From Synechococcaceae bacterium Bin_79_3 (GTDB taxonomy: Bacteria; Cyanobacteriota; Cyanobacteriia; PCC-6307; Cyanobiaceae), in contig VFLB01000059.1 of the NCBI GenBank assembly GCA_009914645.1, positions 1 through 31,596 of the forward strand: DNA of 31,596 nucleotides, given 5' to 3'. How positions within the stretch are numbered: the stretch's first letter is position 1; each line of letters starts with the position of its first letter. Below the pieces are notes generated by a model. The model made no database searches, was not told where the DNA came from, and saw only the letters and a program-made list of their open reading frames with translations. Of this stretch, positions 1 to 8,229 are shown in pieces. Made by a program: the position numbers and the translations under genes.

Positions 1-97
1 CGTGGCGGCGAAACAGGCTGGTAATGCGCCAAAACTTGATTCCAACAGCAAACGCGAAAACCGCCCAGGGCAGCAGCATCCAGAGAGGATTATTCAT
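1..97 (-). CDS. N-terminus of unidentified small membrane protein (partial)
   Basis: An ATG-initiated frame of 32 codons runs off the window edge. The visible protein begins MNNPLWMLLPWAVFAFAVG and continues with a basic stretch ending FRRH. Residues 4-20 are strongly hydrophobic and look like one transmembrane helix with a positively charged segment after it. The family is not recognised. A 12-bp perfect palindrome (AGTGCCGGCACT, 101-112) lies immediately upstream of the start, and there is no clear Shine-Dalgarno sequence. It could be a chance open frame, but the amphipathic pattern argues for a real gene. Confidence 0.45.
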   Translation of the reverse strand, partial: MNNPLWMLLPWAVFAFAVGIKFWRITSLFRRH

Positions 98-133
98 ATA
101 AGTGCCGGCACTACAAGCCAAACCTAAGTGATT

Positions 134-182
134 TACAAAAATAAAAGGGTCTAAGCGGTTGTGAGGCCGCTTGAACCCTTCT
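134..182 (-). terminator. Rho-independent terminator after tRNA-Ser / alr
   Basis: Read on the minus strand, a 14-bp inverted repeat with two mismatches (arms 145-158 and 167-180, loop of 8) is followed by a T-rich tract (CCCTTTTATTTTT). It starts 8 bases past the 3' end of tRNA-Ser, so it most likely ends the alr-tRNA-Ser transcript. Confidence 0.8.
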
Positions 183-187
183 TGAAA

Positions 188-276
188 CGGAGAGGGAGGG
201 ATTCGAACCCTCGACAAGAGTTGCCCCCTGTAACTCCTTAGCAGGGAGCCGCTTTCAACCGCTCAGCCACCTCTCC
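188..276 (-). tRNA. tRNA-Ser(GCU)
   Basis: An 89-nt class II tRNA. The acceptor stem GGAGAGG pairs with CCTCTCC with discriminator G. The T arm is GAGGG-TTCGAAT-CCCTC. The anticodon stem GCTCC/GGAGT encloses the loop CTGCTAA with anticodon GCT. A long variable arm (serine type) is present, and CCA is not encoded. It lies 18 bp downstream of alr on the same strand and is followed by a terminator, so it may be processed from an alr read-through transcript. Confidence 0.96.
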
Positions 277-294
277 AGTGGTTTGGAAAGTTTA

Positions 295-1443
295 TCAGTG
301 CTCCTGGCAAGGGGGCAGGCGCGGTAGGCGGTGATTAAAGCTGCAAAGAATTTCCCAGGGGATTGTGCCGCAGGTTTCACTCCACACCTCAGGGCCGATC
401 TGATCATTTCCGGCTTGGCCCAGCAGGGTAACCACATGCCCTTCTTCTAAAGACGGTAAATCCGTGGCATCCACCACCAGTTGGTCCATTGTTATTGCGC
501 CTACTTGGGGCAAGCGCTCACCTTGGGCCATCACTTCCATGCGGCCCGAGAGCAAACGGGCTACCCCATCGGCATAGCCAATACCTAATACCGCTAGCCG
601 GCTTGGTCTTTGCGTAATAAAGCGATGGCCGTAGCTCACCCCCACGCCAGCCGGCACCTCCCGCAGCAGTGTTACCCGGGCGCGCACAGTCATGGCTGGT
701 TTTAGAGCTATTTTTTGGCTGAGGTGTGCAGTTGGTGCATGGCCGTAGATAGCAAGACCCACCCGCACAAGGTTGTAGTGCAGTTCGCGGTTGCCCAGGG
801 TGGCTGCTGAATTTGCAAGATGACACAAACCAGGCCGTTGGTTAATGCCAGTTAGATGTTGCATTACTTCTTCAAAACGTTGTTGCTGCAATCGGGTATG
901 GCTACTACCGAGTTGATCTGCATCTGCGAGATGGGAATACAAACCATGCAATTGAAGATCTGCCATGGCGTTTATCGCGGCCAATAATTGCGGTCCTTCC
1001 TCCCATGGCGCCCCAAGCCGTGCCATGCCGGTATCAAGTTTTAATTGCACCGCCAGTGGGTGGCCGGCATTTGCAGCCTCCTGATTTGCCAGCTGCGCCT
1101 GGCGCAAGCTGCTGATGGTGGGCATTAACTGCCAATGCAGGCAGCAGCGAAATTCCTCTGGCGCCTGCAGGTTGCCAAGCACTAAAACAGGTTGCTGAAT
1201 ACCGGCCTGGCGTAATTCAATTGCTTCGGCAAGGGTGGCAACACCAAAACTGCTGGCGCCCCCTTTTATGGCGGCCTCTGCCACCGTTACAGCCCCATGG
1301 CCATAGCCATCAGCTTTCACCACTGCCATCAATTCACAATGCTCCCCTAAAGAAGCCTTGATGCAACGGGTGTTATGGGTGATTGCATCGCGGTTGATCT
1401 CCACCCAGGCCCGCTGCTGGGGCCCATGCATCAGGAGCGACAT
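295..1443 (-). CDS. alr: Alanine racemase
   Basis: A PLP enzyme interconverting L- and D-alanine for peptidoglycan precursors in the cytoplasm. At 382 aa it has the usual length. The PLP lysine is K43 in VVKADGYGHG, the second catalytic base is Y271 in GVSYGHRF, and the fold-III barrel segment KLDTGMARLG lies at 135-144. The C-terminal domain ends in the typical EILCSFNHRLPR. The ATG start sits two residues before the MHGPQQRAWVEIN block, where homologues begin. It is divergent from the HNH gene with only 25 bp between start codons, so the two promoters must overlap or lie inside the neighbouring gene. tRNA-Ser follows on the same strand. Confidence 0.95.
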   Translation of the reverse strand: MSLLMHGPQQRAWVEINRDAITHNTRCIKASLGEHCELMAVVKADGYGHGAVTVAEAAIKGGASSFGVATLAEAIELRQAGIQQPVLVLGNLQAPEEFRCCLHWQLMPTISSLRQAQLANQEAANAGHPLAVQLKLDTGMARLGAPWEEGPQLLAAINAMADLQLHGLYSHLADADQLGSSHTRLQQQRFEEVMQHLTGINQRPGLCHLANSAATLGNRELHYNLVRVGLAIYGHAPTAHLSQKIALKPAMTVRARVTLLREVPAGVGVSYGHRFITQRPSRLAVLGIGYADGVARLLSGRMEVMAQGERLPQVGAITMDQLVVDATDLPSLEEGHVVTLLGQAGNDQIGPEVWSETCGTIPWEILCSFNHRLPRLPPCQEH

Positions 1444-1468
1444 TGATGGGCTGCACTATTTCGTTAGC

Positions 1469-1990
1469 ATGAAGCAACCCCGGTCGCTTTGCGTGGGACA
1501 CGTCCTTGTTTTAAATGCGTCCTACGAGCCGCTCAATATCACCAGCTGGCGCCGAGCGGTAGTGATGGTGTTGAAAGGCAAGGCAGAAGGTTTGGAACAC
1601 GAGCAACGCACCCTGAGGCCTGATTTATTAGCTCCCACAGTTATTCGTTTACGCCAATTTGTAAGGATTCCATTTAAAGAATTACCACTCACTCGCCGCA
1701 ACGTTTTTCAGCGTGATCATCACACCTGTCAATACTGCGCATACAAAGGAGAGCAGTTATCAATTGACCATGTAATTCCCCGCAGTCGCGGCGGCCAAGA
1801 TACCTGGGAGAATGTAATCACAGCTTGTATACGTTGCAATGTGCGTAAAGGTAGCCGCACACCAAAAGAAGCTGATATGCCGATGAGTTCGGTGCCGCGC
1901 CGGCCTGTAAGCACACTTTACTTTGAAGCAACACGCCAGATACGTAATGGCCGCAGGGAAGAATGGCGCAAATATGTTATTGGAGCTTAA
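1469..1990 (+). CDS. HNH endonuclease family protein
   Basis: A 173-aa protein of the HNH nuclease type widespread in cyanobacteria. The N-terminal block VLVLNASYEPLNITSWRRA (12-30) is characteristic of this family. The zinc-finger-like HNH core follows: C87-x2-C90, D100-H101 (IDHVIPRSRGG), N115, and C120-x2-C123. The substrate is unknown; DNA nicking or repair is inferred only from the fold. The open frame extends upstream to 1358 inside alr, but the ATG at 1469 is chosen because homologues start just before the VLVLN block. No good ribosome binding site is visible. Its TAA directly abuts the prfA stop codon on the other strand. Confidence 0.85.
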   Translation: MKQPRSLCVGHVLVLNASYEPLNITSWRRAVVMVLKGKAEGLEHEQRTLRPDLLAPTVIRLRQFVRIPFKELPLTRRNVFQRDHHTCQYCAYKGEQLSIDHVIPRSRGGQDTWENVITACIRCNVRKGSRTPKEADMPMSSVPRRPVSTLYFEATRQIRNGRREEWRKYVIGA

Positions 1991-3085
1991 TTAATTTTGA
2001 TTGTGGGCCAGCTCTTCTAATTGCCGTTGTTGATCGGCATGGATACAGGCACCAATAATTTCATCTAATTGCCCCTGCAATATGTTTTCTAAGGGAAAGT
2101 TTCGCCCCAAACGGTGATCGGTAATTCGATTATCTTTGTAGTTGTAGGTACGAATTTTTTCACTGCGATCACCGCTTCCAACTTGGGCCCGCCGCGCTGA
2201 ACTTTCAGCGTTAGCCGCAGCTTCTAATTCCATTGCTAACAATTTAGCCCTTAGAATTTCCAAAGCGCGCTCACGATTTTGCGCTTGGGAACGTTCTTGA
2301 GTGCAAAAAACTCTGATCCCGGTTGGTTTATGAAAAAGATCAATAGCTGTTTCTACTTTGTTAACGTTTTGCCCGCCAGCACCACCGGAGCGGGCACTAC
2401 TAATCTCAAGATCCTTTGGATCTAGTTGCACATCAACTGGATCAGCCTCAGGCATTACGGCAACAGTAGCTGTTGATGTGTGTACCCGGCCTTGGGATTC
2501 AGTGGCAGGAACCCGTTGAACCCTATGAACCCCGGCTTCATATTTCAACTGGCTGAAAACAGCATCACCACGAATAGCTAAAATAAGCTCCTTAAATCCA
2601 CCAAGTTCTGCGTCTGAAGCGCTTACAGGCTGCACTTGCCAGCCTTCAGTTTGGGCATAGCGTTCATACATTCGGGCTAAATCACCAGCCCAGATAGCCG
2701 CCTCATCTCCACCAGCGCCTGCTCTAATTTCTAGCATTACGCTGCGTTCATCGCGGGGATCGCTAGGTAAAAGAGCAAGACGTAATTTCTCTTCTAGTCG
2801 TTGCCGATCAATATCGAGTGATTCAATTTCTTCTTGGGCTAATAGTTCCATCTCTGCATCACCCCTTGATTCCCGCAGCATTTCTCTTGCTTGCAGGTTT
2901 TGTTTGGTGATGACCTGTAAGGCCTGATAATCCAACACCAAAGGTTCAAGCCTGGAGCGTTCTCGCGCCAGCTTTAATAATTCCTGGGGATTATTGGTCA
3001 CACTGGGATCAGCCAGTTGACGTTCTAAAGCTTCAAATGTGCGACAGGTGGCTTCGAGCCGATCGGTCACGAAGGAACTGTCCAA
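1991..3085 (-). CDS. prfA: Peptide chain release factor 1
   Basis: Recognises UAA and UAG in the ribosomal A site and triggers hydrolysis of peptidyl-tRNA. At 364 aa it is full length. The class-defining tripeptide is P193-A-T195 (the PxT motif of RF1, not the SPF of RF2). The catalytic GGQ is at 237-239 within [11 protein letters not shown], and GAGGDEAA (123-130) is intact. The start is TTG, supported by homologues beginning MDxS near this point; no ATG lies in reasonable range. It is the last gene of the ribosomal superoperon, 23 bp after rpmE. No terminator is visible before the convergent HNH gene. Confidence 0.95.
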   Translation of the reverse strand: MDSSFVTDRLEATCRTFEALERQLADPSVTNNPQELLKLARERSRLEPLVLDYQALQVITKQNLQAREMLRESRGDAEMELLAQEEIESLDIDRQRLEEKLRLALLPSDPRDERSVMLEIRAGAGGDEAAIWAGDLARMYERYAQTEGWQVQPVSASDAELGGFKELILAIRGDAVFSQLKYEAGVHRVQRVPATESQGRVHTSTATVAVMPEADPVDVQLDPKDLEISSARSGGAGGQNVNKVETAIDLFHKPTGIRVFCTQERSQAQNRERALEILRAKLLAMELEAAANAESSARRAQVGSGDRSEKIRTYNYKDNRITDHRLGRNFPLENILQGQLDEIIGACIHADQQRQLEELAHNQN

Positions 3086-3108
3086 AATTAGTGATGCTCA
3101 GTATTGGT

Positions 3109-3342
3109 TTAGGTATCTTTTTGAGCATCATCGATGCTACCCATGCCGTATTTCCGCATAAAGCGATCAACGCGACCTTCCGTATCAAGGATTTTCTGAG
3201 TGCCAGTGTAGAAGGGATGGTTACCACTCCAAACGTCTACATTCAGTTCTGGTGATGTGGAACCGATGGTCATCACCACTTCCCCATTACATATAACCTT
3301 GGCATCTGGGTACCAAGTGGGATGAATATTGGCTTTTGGCAT
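3109..3342 (-). CDS. rpmE: 50S ribosomal protein L31
   Basis: A 77-aa large-subunit protein beginning MPKANIHPTWYPDAKVICNG. The paired CxxC zinc ligands of the C+ form are missing; only one Cys (C18) remains, so this is a zinc-independent C- type. The conserved block VDVWSGNHPFYTGTQK and the C-terminal RVDRFMRKYG segment match cyanobacterial L31. It lies 8 bp after rpsI and is co-transcribed with rplM-rpsI and prfA. Confidence 0.95.
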   Translation of the reverse strand: MPKANIHPTWYPDAKVICNGEVVMTIGSTSPELNVDVWSGNHPFYTGTQKILDTEGRVDRFMRKYGMGSIDDAQKDT

Positions 3343-3350
3343 GATTGAAA

Positions 3351-3758
3351 TTAGCGTTTGGAGAATTGAGGCGCTTTACGAGCTTTCTTAAGTCCGTATT
3401 TACGACGTTCTTTAGCTCGTGGATCTCGGCTGAGATGACCTTCGCTTTTAAGTGGTTTGCGGTTGTCTGGTGAAAGATCGCAGAGGGCGCGAGCCGCACC
3501 CTGCTTAATGGCATCAGCTTGGCCGGTTAAACCACCACCACGCACATTCACCAAGATGTCGTATTCCTTGGCGAGACCTAAGGTTTCGAGTGGAGCTCGA
3601 ACGGAACTTAAGTATGTGGGGTTGTAGTTGAGATAATTATCTCCCGGACGCCCATTAATGGTGATGACGCCGCTACCTGGCACAACGCGTACGCGGGCAA
3701 CCGCGGTTTTACGACGACCGGTACCCCAGTAAACAACAGGCTTATTAGTGATGCTCAT
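3351..3758 (-). CDS. rpsI: 30S ribosomal protein S9
   Basis: A 135-aa protein of the small-subunit head. It shows [14 protein letters not shown] near the N-terminus, [14 protein letters not shown] in the middle and the universal basic tail [12 protein letters not shown], which reaches toward P-site tRNA. The start codon overlaps the rplM stop by 4 bp (ATGA), implying translational coupling of S9 to L13, the usual pairing of these two genes. Confidence 0.97.
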   Translation of the reverse strand: MSITNKPVVYWGTGRRKTAVARVRVVPGSGVITINGRPGDNYLNYNPTYLSSVRAPLETLGLAKEYDILVNVRGGGLTGQADAIKQGAARALCDLSPDNRKPLKSEGHLSRDPRAKERRKYGLKKARKAPQFSKR

Positions 3759-4207
3759 TTCAAGGTGGCGGCAGGATTGAGCTCAAGGATTTGTGGCAAC
3801 TGAGCAGCATGGGGATGCTCTGTGCCCTTGTAAACCTTCAGTTTACGAAATAACTGACGGCCAAGAGCATTGTGGGGCAACATCCCTTTGATAGCGGTTT
3901 CCACAATCCTTTCAGGAATACGGCCCTGTAGTGCAGAGAAGGTTTCCACCTTCATTCCACCAGGGCGTCCGGAATGGCGGCGATACACTTTTTGGCTGGA
4001 TTTATTGCCTGTAACCCGCACCTTTTCGGCGTTGATCACAATCACAAAATCTCCAGCATCCAGGTGAGGCGTGAAGGTGGGCTTGTTTTTGCCGCGTAAC
4101 ACCTGGGCTACCTCGCTTGCGAGGCGGCCAAGACATTTATTTTCCGCGTCCACCACATACCAGTGGCGTTCGAGGGATTGAATGGAGGGGACAACTGTTT
4201 TGTTCAT
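3755..4207 (-). CDS. rplM: 50S ribosomal protein L13
   Basis: A 150-aa early-assembly large-subunit protein. The block [25 protein letters not shown], then [15 protein letters not shown] and [19 protein letters not shown], are L13 signatures. It lies 68 bp after truA. That spacer holds a 13-bp palindrome (4239-4251), so the L13-S9 pair may have its own control signal. It overlaps rpsI by 4 bp. Confidence 0.97.
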   Translation of the reverse strand: MNKTVVPSIQSLERHWYVVDAENKCLGRLASEVAQVLRGKNKPTFTPHLDAGDFVIVINAEKVRVTGNKSSQKVYRRHSGRPGGMKVETFSALQGRIPERIVETAIKGMLPHNALGRQLFRKLKVYKGTEHPHAAQLPQILELNPAATLK

Positions 4208-4238
4208 CGCGCCGGCGGGCCGGAACCACGGGGTTAGC

Positions 4239-4251
4239 CCTGCAATGCAGG
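4239..4251. repeat. 13-bp palindrome in the truA-rplM spacer
   Basis: CCTGCAATGCAGG is a perfect 6-1-6 inverted repeat located 31 bp upstream of the rplM ATG. In RNA it could form only a short hairpin. As DNA it looks like an operator half-site pair. No function is assigned. Confidence 0.5.
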
Positions 4252-4275
4252 ATCTGGAGGACAGGAAGCTTTAAA

Positions 4276-5130
4276 TCAACCTGATGTTGCAACAGCAGGA
4301 GGCGGATCGGAAACTTCCAACCGATACCGCGGTAGACAATCGTACCACGCAGCTAATGGAAATACGGGCTGGGGATACCCCACCCGCAGCAGGCAAAGCC
4401 CTTGCGGGGGAGCAGCTTCTTTCACTTCTTCCCGCAGACATCGCTGCCATCTGCTGCGGAAGTTTGCCTCGCTAAGACGACCTTCACCAATGGCTACTAA
4501 TTGTCCGAGTAACAATCTCACCATGCCGTAAAGAAAGCCGGTGGCCTGAATCTCTAGGGTTAACAAATCACCATCCCGGCTTAATTCCACCTCTTCCACT
4601 GTGGTGCAACCATGGCGGCGGTTGCTACCCGCTTTTTGCAATGCTGAAAAGTCGTGGGTGCCCACCAGCTCGCTTAGAGCACGGGCCATTGCGGCATCTT
4701 GCAATTGGCATTGATATCGGTGCCAACTAAAAGGGGCTAAAAAAAGATTGGGGCGACGGCTATTGAAAATGGTGTAGCGATAGCGGCGGTAGCTGGCTGA
4801 AAAACAGGCATGCCAATTGGTTGCAACAGCGGCAGCCGCACTGATGCGAATGGTTGCTGGTAAGCGTCCGTTTAAAGCAGCGGCCCAACGGCTGGCTGGG
4901 ATAGAACCGTGGCAATCAAAATGAACTACTTGGCCAGCGGCATGTACACCGCTGTCGGTGCGACCAGCAGCAAAACTACGGCTTAAACGTTGGCTATTGC
5001 TTGGCAGTGGATCAAGGGCATCAATGGCTTTATCAAGAGTTGCTTGCACGCTTGGTTGGCCTTCTTGTCGCTGCCAGCCACAAAAAGGCCCCCCGTCATA
5101 TTGCAGACAGAGGGCAATCCGTTCACTCAA
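4276..5130 (-). CDS. truA: tRNA pseudouridine synthase A
   Basis: Isomerises uridine to pseudouridine at positions 38-40 of the tRNA anticodon arm. At 284 aa, the catalytic aspartate is D59 in [17 protein letters not shown], and the N-terminal [14 protein letters not shown] strand is typical. [10 protein letters not shown] and [19 protein letters not shown] mark the C-terminal half. The start is TTG, whose first bases form a TTGA overlap with the rplQ stop, indicating coupled translation. The position between rplQ and rplM is conserved in many bacteria. Confidence 0.95.
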   Translation of the reverse strand: MSERIALCLQYDGGPFCGWQRQEGQPSVQATLDKAIDALDPLPSNSQRLSRSFAAGRTDSGVHAAGQVVHFDCHGSIPASRWAAALNGRLPATIRISAAAAVATNWHACFSASYRRYRYTIFNSRRPNLFLAPFSWHRYQCQLQDAAMARALSELVGTHDFSALQKAGSNRRHGCTTVEEVELSRDGDLLTLEIQATGFLYGMVRLLLGQLVAIGEGRLSEANFRSRWQRCLREEVKEAAPPQGLCLLRVGYPQPVFPLAAWYDCLPRYRLEVSDPPPAVATSG

Positions 5131-5477
5131 ACCAATTCGATAATTGCCATTACTGCGTTGTCACCACGGCGAGGCACCGTACGGATGATGCGGGTGTAGC
5201 CCCCTTTGCGGTCGCCATAGCGATCTGGGGCTTTATCGAATAAAGCATGAACTAATTGCTTGTCGTAGATGTATCCCATAGCGCGGCGGCGGGAAGCAAG
5301 GCTGCCCTCTTTTGCCAGGGTGATCATGCGCTCAGCTTCATCACGCAAGGCTTTCGCCCGCGCTTTTGTAGTGGTAACACGACCTTCTCTGATCAGTTGG
5401 GTGGTGAGACCACGGAGTAATGCTTTGCGTTGGTCGGCGGGGCGTCCCAGCATGGGAACGCGACATTGGTGGCGCAT
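5127..5477 (-). CDS. rplQ: 50S ribosomal protein L17
   Basis: A 116-aa large-subunit protein at the peptide exit tunnel side. The N-terminus [24 protein letters not shown] and the [17 protein letters not shown] helix are L17 signatures. It follows rpoA by 29 bp and overlaps truA by 4 bp. Confidence 0.97.
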   Translation of the reverse strand: MRHQCRVPMLGRPADQRKALLRGLTTQLIREGRVTTTKARAKALRDEAERMITLAKEGSLASRRRAMGYIYDKQLVHALFDKAPDRYGDRKGGYTRIIRTVPRRGDNAVMAIIELV

Positions 5478-5506
5478 GATGAAACAGGTTTATAGGGGGT
5501 TAGCCG

Positions 5507-6445
5507 TCAGACGGGGGTGCGGCTTTGGGGTAAGGAGATGCCGATGCGCTCCAGGGCTTCAATCACTTCATCCGCTGACTTCGAACCAAAGTTTTTGATC
5601 TCTAAAAGATCCTCATAACTAAAGCCCATCAAATCAGATACTGAGTTCACCTGAGCGCGCTTAAGGCAGTTGTAAGCACGCACTGAAAGGTTTAACTCCT
5701 CTAACGGAATCTGACTTTCGGCGGTTGGCTCAGGCTCAACACCTGGCTCTTCCACCATTGAAAGAGTAGCCAGAGGCTGAAATAAAGTTATTAATTGATT
5801 GGCCGCTTGGGCCATTGCATCGTCTGGAGTGATCGAGCCATTGGTTTGGATTTCGAGGCGCAGCCTCTCCCGGGCAGAGCCACCTTCCCCCACAGCGGTT
5901 TCATCCACTGTGTAATTAACCCGCCGCACGGGCATGAATACGGCATCGATCTGGAGCAAATCGATGGATGCAGTGTCTTCACAACCTCGCTCTACTGGGC
6001 GGTAGCCCACTCCACGCTCCACATGCAGTTCAAGTTCAAGGCTGTGGCCATCAGCGATGGTGGCAATCGGCCTTTTGTTATCCACCACAGAAACCTGGGA
6101 GGAGAACTGCAAATCTGCAGCAGTTACGTTGGCTGGGCCATTCATCACCAAGCGGCCGATTTCTGTGTCTTGGCTGCGGCTGTTGAGGATCAGCTCTTTG
6201 CAATTCAACAGAATGTCGAGTACGTCTTCTCGAACACCAGGTACCGTGGCGTATTCGTGGTTTACGCCACTAATACGCACGGCAGTGACTGCAGTGCCTT
6301 CCAAGCCGCTCATCAATTCCCTGCGCAGGGAATTACCAAGAGTGGTGGCCTGGCCGCGATCGAGGGGCCCGATCACGAATACCCCAGTTTGGGAACGGTC
6401 TTCGCCGATCTGGTAATCGACACGGTCAATTTGGAACTGCAACAC
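5507..6445 (-). CDS. rpoA: DNA-directed RNA polymerase subunit alpha
   Basis: A 312-aa alpha subunit that dimerises to nucleate RNA polymerase assembly. The N-terminal domain (about 1-230) carries [19 protein letters not shown], the dimer and assembly helix. An acidic linker (about 231-245, [13 protein letters not shown]) leads to the C-terminal domain (about 246-308) with [14 protein letters not shown] and [12 protein letters not shown], the DNA UP-element and activator contact region. The start is GTG (GTG TTG CAG TTC). It lies 58 bp after rpsK and 29 bp before rplQ. Confidence 0.97.
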   Translation of the reverse strand: MLQFQIDRVDYQIGEDRSQTGVFVIGPLDRGQATTLGNSLRRELMSGLEGTAVTAVRISGVNHEYATVPGVREDVLDILLNCKELILNSRSQDTEIGRLVMNGPANVTAADLQFSSQVSVVDNKRPIATIADGHSLELELHVERGVGYRPVERGCEDTASIDLLQIDAVFMPVRRVNYTVDETAVGEGGSARERLRLEIQTNGSITPDDAMAQAANQLITLFQPLATLSMVEEPGVEPEPTAESQIPLEELNLSVRAYNCLKRAQVNSVSDLMGFSYEDLLEIKNFGSKSADEVIEALERIGISLPQSRTPV

Positions 6446-6503
6446 GGCCGGAAGATCTAAAGAGCGAAGGAGCCCAGAGGGCGGTTAAACAAAGCGGATG
6501 CGA

Positions 6504-6896
6504 TCAAACGCGACGGCGTTTGGCACGGCGACAGCCGTTATGAGGAAGGGGTGTTACATCTCGGATCAGGGTGATTTCCAGCCCCGCCACTTGAAGGGCG
6601 CGGATAGCTGTTTCACGGCCTGATCCGGGGCCCCGCACTAATACTTCGATCTGTCGCATGCCTTGCTCGAGGGCGCGGCGGCCCGCAGCTTCAGCAGCGG
6701 TTTGGGCGGCAAATGGTGTTCCCTTGCGAGCTCCCTTGAAGCCACTGGCTCCAGCTGAAGACCAGGAGATCACTTCACCGGATGTGTCTGTAATAGACAC
6801 GATCGTGTTGTTAAAAGTGCTCTGAATGTGGGCAACACCGTTGGGAACGTTGCGTTTGGCCTTTTTGGGGCCTGTTTTTTTGGCTGGTTTTGCCAT
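6504..6896 (-). CDS. rpsK: 30S ribosomal protein S11
   Basis: A 130-aa platform protein of the small subunit. It has a lysine-rich N-terminal tail, then [38 protein letters not shown] and the C-terminal [13 protein letters not shown], all universal S11 blocks. A 114-bp spacer separates it from rpsM, the longest gap inside the alpha part of the operon, and that gap contains a hairpin. Confidence 0.97.
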   Translation of the reverse strand: MAKPAKKTGPKKAKRNVPNGVAHIQSTFNNTIVSITDTSGEVISWSSAGASGFKGARKGTPFAAQTAAEAAGRRALEQGMRQIEVLVRGPGSGRETAIRALQVAGLEITLIRDVTPLPHNGCRRAKRRRV

Positions 6897-6952
6897 TATT
6901 TAGGGCCTGCAGGGGCAGGAAGGTGATCAAAGAACGGAGAAGCCCTGGTGAC

Positions 6953-6975
6953 GCCTTTGGGGAATTTCCCAAGGC
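6953..6975 (-). repeat. Stem-loop in the rpsM-rpsK spacer
   Basis: GCCTT and GGGG/TCCC arms flank a short AATT loop with one bulged base, giving a stem of about 9 bp on the operon transcript. No T tract follows, so it is not a canonical terminator. It could be an attenuator, a processing site or a ribosomal-protein binding site. Confidence 0.4.
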
Positions 6976-7010
6976 GGCAGAACTTTTTAAAACAGGGCAA
7001 GAAAAAAGAA

Positions 7011-7376
7011 TTACTTCTTCTTACCGGCAACTGTTTTACGGGCACCACGGCGGGTGCGCGCATTTGTGCGGGTGCGTTGGCCGCGAACGGGGAGGCCCAT
7101 GCGATGACGACGGCCCCTCACGCAACCAATGTCTTGCAAGCGCTTCATGGCCATGCCCTCTTGGCGGCGAAGATCGCCCTCAAGAGTGAATGTTTCAGCT
7201 GCCACCCGCAGTTTCTGGACATCGCTATCGCTCAAATCCTTAACCCGGATATCCGGATTTACGCCACTTAAGGCGAGGATCTTTTGGGCCCTGGTAAGGC
7301 CCACGCCATAGATGTAGGTGAGGGAGATCTCCACCCGCTTGTCGCGGGGGATATCTACGCCGATGATCCGAGCCAC
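7011..7376 (-). CDS. rpsM: 30S ribosomal protein S13
   Basis: A 121-aa small-subunit head protein contacting P-site tRNA. The N-terminus [21 protein letters not shown], the helix-hairpin-helix [15 protein letters not shown] and the tail [14 protein letters not shown] are diagnostic. The start codon is GTG. It is 131 bp downstream of rpmJ, with a small hairpin (7462-7477) in that spacer. Confidence 0.97.
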   Translation of the reverse strand: MARIIGVDIPRDKRVEISLTYIYGVGLTRAQKILALSGVNPDIRVKDLSDSDVQKLRVAAETFTLEGDLRRQEGMAMKRLQDIGCVRGRRHRMGLPVRGQRTRTNARTRRGARKTVAGKKK

Positions 7377-7461
7377 TGAAGAAAATTCGTAGAGAGTGAA
7401 ACCACTGCCGATGCAGAGGTTGTTGAATTTGATGCTGGTCCTTAGCTAGCCGCTTTAAACC

Positions 7462-7477
7462 ATTGGCCGTAGCCAAT
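7462..7477 (-). repeat. Small hairpin in the rpmJ-rpsM spacer
   Basis: ATTGGC and GCCAAT arms enclose a 4-nt loop. No T run follows on the minus strand. The position between two ribosomal genes suggests a regulatory or processing element, but nothing more can be shown. Confidence 0.35.
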
Positions 7478-7507
7478 TGCTAAAACTGTTGGCAAAGGGG
7501 AAGGGGA

Positions 7508-7621
7508 TTAACCCTGGCGCTGCTTGTGCTTTGGGTTGGTGCAGATCACCATTACCCTGCCGTGGCGACGAATCACCCGACATTTGTCGCACATGCGCTT
7601 CACTGAGGCGCGCACCTTCAT
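7508..7621 (-). CDS. rpmJ: 50S ribosomal protein L36
   Basis: A 37-aa zinc-ribbon protein beginning [20 protein letters not shown] and ending [11 protein letters not shown]. The four zinc ligands are C11, C14, C27 and H32. A strong Shine-Dalgarno AAGGAG (7631-7636 read on minus) sits 9 nt ahead of the ATG. It lies 59 bp after adk; infA, which sits between adk and rpmJ in some other cyanobacteria, is not here. Confidence 0.97.
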   Translation of the reverse strand: MKVRASVKRMCDKCRVIRRHGRVMVICTNPKHKQRQG

Positions 7622-7680
7622 TGGTGTGCTCTCCTTTTTACAAACAAAGACTTTACCATGGGGAGCGTTAGCGACGAGTG

Positions 7681-8229
7681 CTATTGAAGGGTTAGTGCTA
7701 TAGAGGCAGCTACTGATTCAACGCTTCCGGTACTGGGTACAGCCTGCAATTGGCCTCGATTTTGGTAGTACTCGATTAGGGGTGCGGTTTGGTCGCGGTA
7801 AACCTGAAGACGATGGCGGATCACTGCCTCGTTGTCGTCTGTTCGGCCCCTCGCCAGTAGGCGCTGAACGAGTTCATCGTCGCCTAATTCCATTAGTAGA
7901 ACCTTTTGCAAAGGTTGATCTAGCTCCAATAGCAACTTATCCAATGCTTGAGCTTGGGGCAGATTTCTTGGAAATCCGTCTAGCAGCCAACCACCTTGAT
8001 GCTTACTGAGCGTGCTACGCACGATTGCTAAAACAAGAGCATCGCTCACCAGTTCACCGCGATTCATCACCGCTTCGGCTTCAAGGCCCAACTGGCTTCC
8101 GGCTTTTACTTCGGCTCGAAGTAGATCTCCGGTAGACAAATGTAAAAGCTGATGACTTAAAGCAAGTTGTTCAGCTTGTGTTCCTTTCCCAGCACCTGGA
8201 GGGCCAAGAAAAAGTAAGCGGTGGGTCAT
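7681..8229 (-). CDS. adk: Adenylate kinase, short form
   Basis: Catalyses ATP + AMP to 2 ADP and balances the adenylate pool. The P-loop GPPGAGKGT is at 9-17, the AMP-site block [11 protein letters not shown] follows, and [13 protein letters not shown] is present. At 182 aa it lacks the roughly 30-residue zinc or LID insertion of long bacterial forms: [18 protein letters not shown] directly bridges the LID position. Its ATG overlaps the secY stop by 4 bp, a conserved secY-adk coupling. Confidence 0.96.
   Translation of the reverse strand: MTHRLLFLGPPGAGKGTQAEQLALSHQLLHLSTGDLLRAEVKAGSQLGLEAEAVMNRGELVSDALVLAIVRSTLSKHQGGWLLDGFPRNLPQAQALDKLLLELDQPLQKVLLMELGDDELVQRLLARGRTDDNEAVIRHRLQVYRDQTAPLIEYYQNRGQLQAVPSTGSVESVAASIALTLQ

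Noticed and set aside
5795..6460. A 221-codon open frame on the plus strand opposite rpoA
   Set aside because: It is a mirror of a strongly conserved gene, has no recognisable family or ribosome binding site, and lies wholly antisense within a ribosomal operon.
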